DNA of 64,000 nt from Pseudomonas fluorescens (GTDB taxonomy: Bacteria > Pseudomonadota > Gammaproteobacteria > Pseudomonadales > Pseudomonadaceae): NCBI RefSeq assembly GCF_900215245.1, contig NZ_LT907842.1:4216001-4280000 (forward strand). Direction: 5' to 3'. The translations under genes and the position numbers were made by a program. The notes under the pieces were generated by a model, which was given only the letters and a program-made list of their open reading frames with translations, did not search any database and had not been told where the DNA came from. Below, piece after piece: positions 62,387 through 64,000 of this stretch. Every line of letters begins with the position of its first letter. The stretch's first letter is position 1.

Positions 62387-63001
62387 ATGAAGATCACGTT
62401 GAACAAGATGCTCATGGCTTCAACCCTCGCCGCGGCCATGGCGATTGGCTTGGCCAATGCCGCTGAAGCCCCGCGTGTGGGTGTGCGCGGCGCCATCACC
62501 GCGATGGACGGCGACGCGATGCAGGTCAAGGTCAGCAGCGGTGAGGACGTCACCGTGCACTTGACCAACGCCACCCAGGTACGCGCCGTCACCCTGGCCA
62601 AGATCGATGAGATCAAGCCTGGCAGCTACATCGGTTCCGCTGCCATGCCCAACGCCGACGGCACCCTCACGGCGCTGGAAGTGCACGTGTTTCCACCGGC
62701 GATGGCCGGCACGGGCGACGGGCATCGTGCGTTTGATTTGAAAGAGGGCAGCAGCATGACCAACGGCACCGTCGGTGACCTGGTGGTCAGCCACGGGCGC
62801 ACCCTGACGGTGAAGTACAAAGGCGGTGAGCAGAAGATTGTGGTGCCGGATGATGTGCCGATCGTCAACCTGGAACCGGGGGATCGCAGCTTGCTCAAAC
62901 CGGGCGTGAAGGTGGTGCTGTTTGCGGCCCAAGGCGCGGACGGAACGATCACCGCTCAGGCGATTTCTGCCGGCAAGGATGGCGTGACGCCGCCGATGTA
63001 A
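62387..63001 (+). CDS. periplasmic DUF5666-like beta-repeat protein
   Basis: The 204-residue precursor has a signal peptide (MKITLNKMLMASTLAAAMAI to ANA). Small beta-barrel repeats follow: VGVRGAITAMDGDAMQVKVS, VTVHLTNATQVRAVTLAKID, PGSYIGSAAMPNADGTLTAL, and a second set (NGTVGDLVVSHGRTLTVKYK). This resembles DUF5666/OB-like repeats. The function is unknown. The start MKITLNKM at 62387 is chosen over an upstream in-frame ATG. It is divergent from the MFS gene. Confidence 0.82.
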   Translation: MKITLNKMLMASTLAAAMAIGLANAAEAPRVGVRGAITAMDGDAMQVKVSSGEDVTVHLTNATQVRAVTLAKIDEIKPGSYIGSAAMPNADGTLTALEVHVFPPAMAGTGDGHRAFDLKEGSSMTNGTVGDLVVSHGRTLTVKYKGGEQKIVVPDDVPIVNLEPGDRSLLKPGVKVVLFAAQGADGTITAQAISAGKDGVTPPM

Positions 63002-63021
63002 CTGGCGGGCAGAGCGCCCAA

Positions 63022-63117
63022 TGTGGGAGCGGGCTTGCTCGCAAAGGCGGAGTGTCAGTCACCGAATCAATCGACTGAACCCCCGCCTTTGCGAGCAAGC
63101 CCGCTCGCACTTTTTTT
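63022..63117. repeat. REP/BIME inverted pair with T run, likely terminator
   Basis: Arms TGTGGGAGCGGGCTTGCTCG and near-complement CGAGCAAGCCCGCTCGCAC enclose about 50 bp, with further pairing inside (AAAGGCGG/CCGCCTTT), and are followed by seven T. It lies between convergent genes and can end the plus-strand transcript. Confidence 0.87.
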
Positions 63118-63135
63118 ACCGTGTTTGTTCAGTTA

Positions 63136-64000
63136 TCACTGACCGGAATAGATCTGGTCAAAGACCCCACCGTCATTGAAGTGGGTTTTCTGCACGGTGC
63201 GCCAGTCCCCGAAGGTCTTCTCGACCGACAGGAAGTCGACTTTAGGGAAACGGTCGGTGTACTTGGCCAGCACTGCCGGGTCACGTGGACGCAGGTAGTT
63301 GTTGGCAGCAATTTCCTGGCCTTCCGGCGACCACAGGTATTTCAGGTATTCCTCGGCAGCCACTTTGGTGCCTTTCTTCTCGACCACTTTGTCGACGATC
63401 GACACCGGCGGCTCAGCTTCAGCGGAAACGCTTGGGTAGATCACTTCGAACTGATCACGGCCGAATTCACGGGCGATCATTTCGGCTTCGTTTTCAAACG
63501 TCACCAGCACGTCGCCGATCTGGTTGGTCATGAACGTGGTGGTCGCCGCACGGCCACCGGTGTCCAGCACGGGCGCGTGTTTGAACAGGTCGCCGACAAA
63601 CTTCTTGGCCTTTTCCTCGTCGCCGCCGTTCTTCAGCACATAACCCCAGGCCGACAGGTAGGTGTAGCGCCCATTACCGGAGGTCTTCGGGTTAGGCACG
63701 ATGACTTGCACACCATCCTTGAGCAAATCCGGCCAGTCTTTCAGGGCTTTCGGGTTGCCTTTACGCACGATGAACACCGTGGCCGAGGTGAACGGCGCGC
63801 TGTTGTTCGGCAGGCGGGTCACCCAGTTGTCCGGCACCAGTTTGCCGTTGTCCGCCAGGGCGTTGATGTCGGTGGCCATGTTCATGGTGATGACGTCAGC
63901 CGGCAGGCCATCGATCACGGAACGGGCCTGTTTGCTGGAGCCGCCGAAGGACATTTGCAGGGTCAGTTTGTCGTTGGGGTGCTCGGCTTCCCAGTGTTTC
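63136..64000 (-). CDS. sbp: sulfate-binding protein, N-terminus beyond the window edge
   Basis: The 288 readable residues begin in frame at the window edge (KHWEAEHPNDKLTLQ) and run to the stop. MSFGGSSKQARSVIDGLPAD, NGKLVPDNWVTRLPNNSAPF, PKTSGNGRYTYLSAWGYVLK, LVTFENEAEMIAREFG and NNYLRPRDPAVLAKY are characteristic of Sbp/CysP periplasmic sulfate receptors. The missing part would hold the signal peptide and the first strands. It supplies sulfate to a CysTWA importer outside the window. Confidence 0.95.
   Translation of the reverse strand, partial: KHWEAEHPNDKLTLQMSFGGSSKQARSVIDGLPADVITMNMATDINALADNGKLVPDNWVTRLPNNSAPFTSATVFIVRKGNPKALKDWPDLLKDGVQVIVPNPKTSGNGRYTYLSAWGYVLKNGGDEEKAKKFVGDLFKHAPVLDTGGRAATTTFMTNQIGDVLVTFENEAEMIAREFGRDQFEVIYPSVSAEAEPPVSIVDKVVEKKGTKVAAEEYLKYLWSPEGQEIAANNYLRPRDPAVLAKYTDRFPKVDFLSVEKTFGDWRTVQKTHFNDGGVFDQIYSGQ

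Noticed and set aside
1..64000. tRNA, rRNA, integrase, IS element or prophage
   Set aside because: No tRNA T-loop context, rRNA stretch, transposase or integrase motif was noticed on either strand.

Overview
The window reads as chromosomal DNA of a Pseudomonas of the P. fluorescens group. The support is high GC, dense coding with many 4-bp ATGA overlaps, several REP/BIME palindromes of the P. fluorescens type (arms containing GTGGGAGCGGGCTTGCTCGC or GTGGGAGCTGGCTTGCCTGC), and gene order that I recognise from P. aeruginosa. No rRNA, tRNA, CRISPR array, integrase or transposase was seen. All identifications are by reading; nothing was searched.

Layout. (1) 1-17.4 kb: a LysR regulator, DUF1127, YcaQ glycosylase, class II DAHP synthase, a spermidine-synthase-like protein, a crotonase, the DEAD-box helicase DeaD with a long structured leader, a YgiD-type dioxygenase, tpm, htpX, alaA, msrB, gpx-ospR with an OhrR-type operator, the hybrid kinase SagS, a DUF815 ATPase and a free-methionine-sulfoxide reductase. 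Much of this is oxidative-stress and protein-repair function, in an order matching the PA2822-PA2843 region. (2) 17.4-26.2 kb: a BvgS-type kinase and LuxR-type regulator (RocS2/RocA2-like), a stand-alone receiver protein, dGTPase, an EAL phosphodiesterase and a yqjD/yqjE-like membrane operon. (3) 26.2-34.1 kb: ammonium transporter, CPA2 antiporter, thioredoxin-like protein, a small gene behind a LexA box, a pseudouridine synthase, a lipoprotein and the molybdenum-cofactor genes mobA, moaB and moeA. (4) 34.2-43.7 kb: FlhB-like and FliK-like genes, then the complete cytochrome c maturation operon ccmABCDEFGHI with a proline-rich lipoprotein at its end. (5) 44.1-55.2 kb: a DUF3077 gene, a 133-bp palindromic element, an 11-bp-phased Pho-box array and the carbon-phosphorus lyase operon phnCDEFGHIJKLMNP (no phnO), with a probable PhnF operator at the start of phnF. 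(6) 55.2-61.0 kb: a more AT-rich accessory segment with a serralysin-type metalloprotease carrying three tandem C-terminal beta-roll modules joined by DPKP stalks, an orphan beta-roll module, a decayed serralysin N-terminus, and a hicAB pair whose toxin is frameshifted. (7) 61.0-64 kb: an MFS exporter, a DUF5666-like periplasmic protein and a sulfate-binding protein cut by the window edge.

The least ordinary part is region 6. The protease has a complete zinc site but an unusual modular tail, and parts of the same family lie beside it in pieces: a tail without a protease and a protease start without a tail. The best regulatory observations are the OspR-type palindrome, the LexA box, the phased Pho boxes and the phnF start-codon palindrome next to a terminator-like hairpin.
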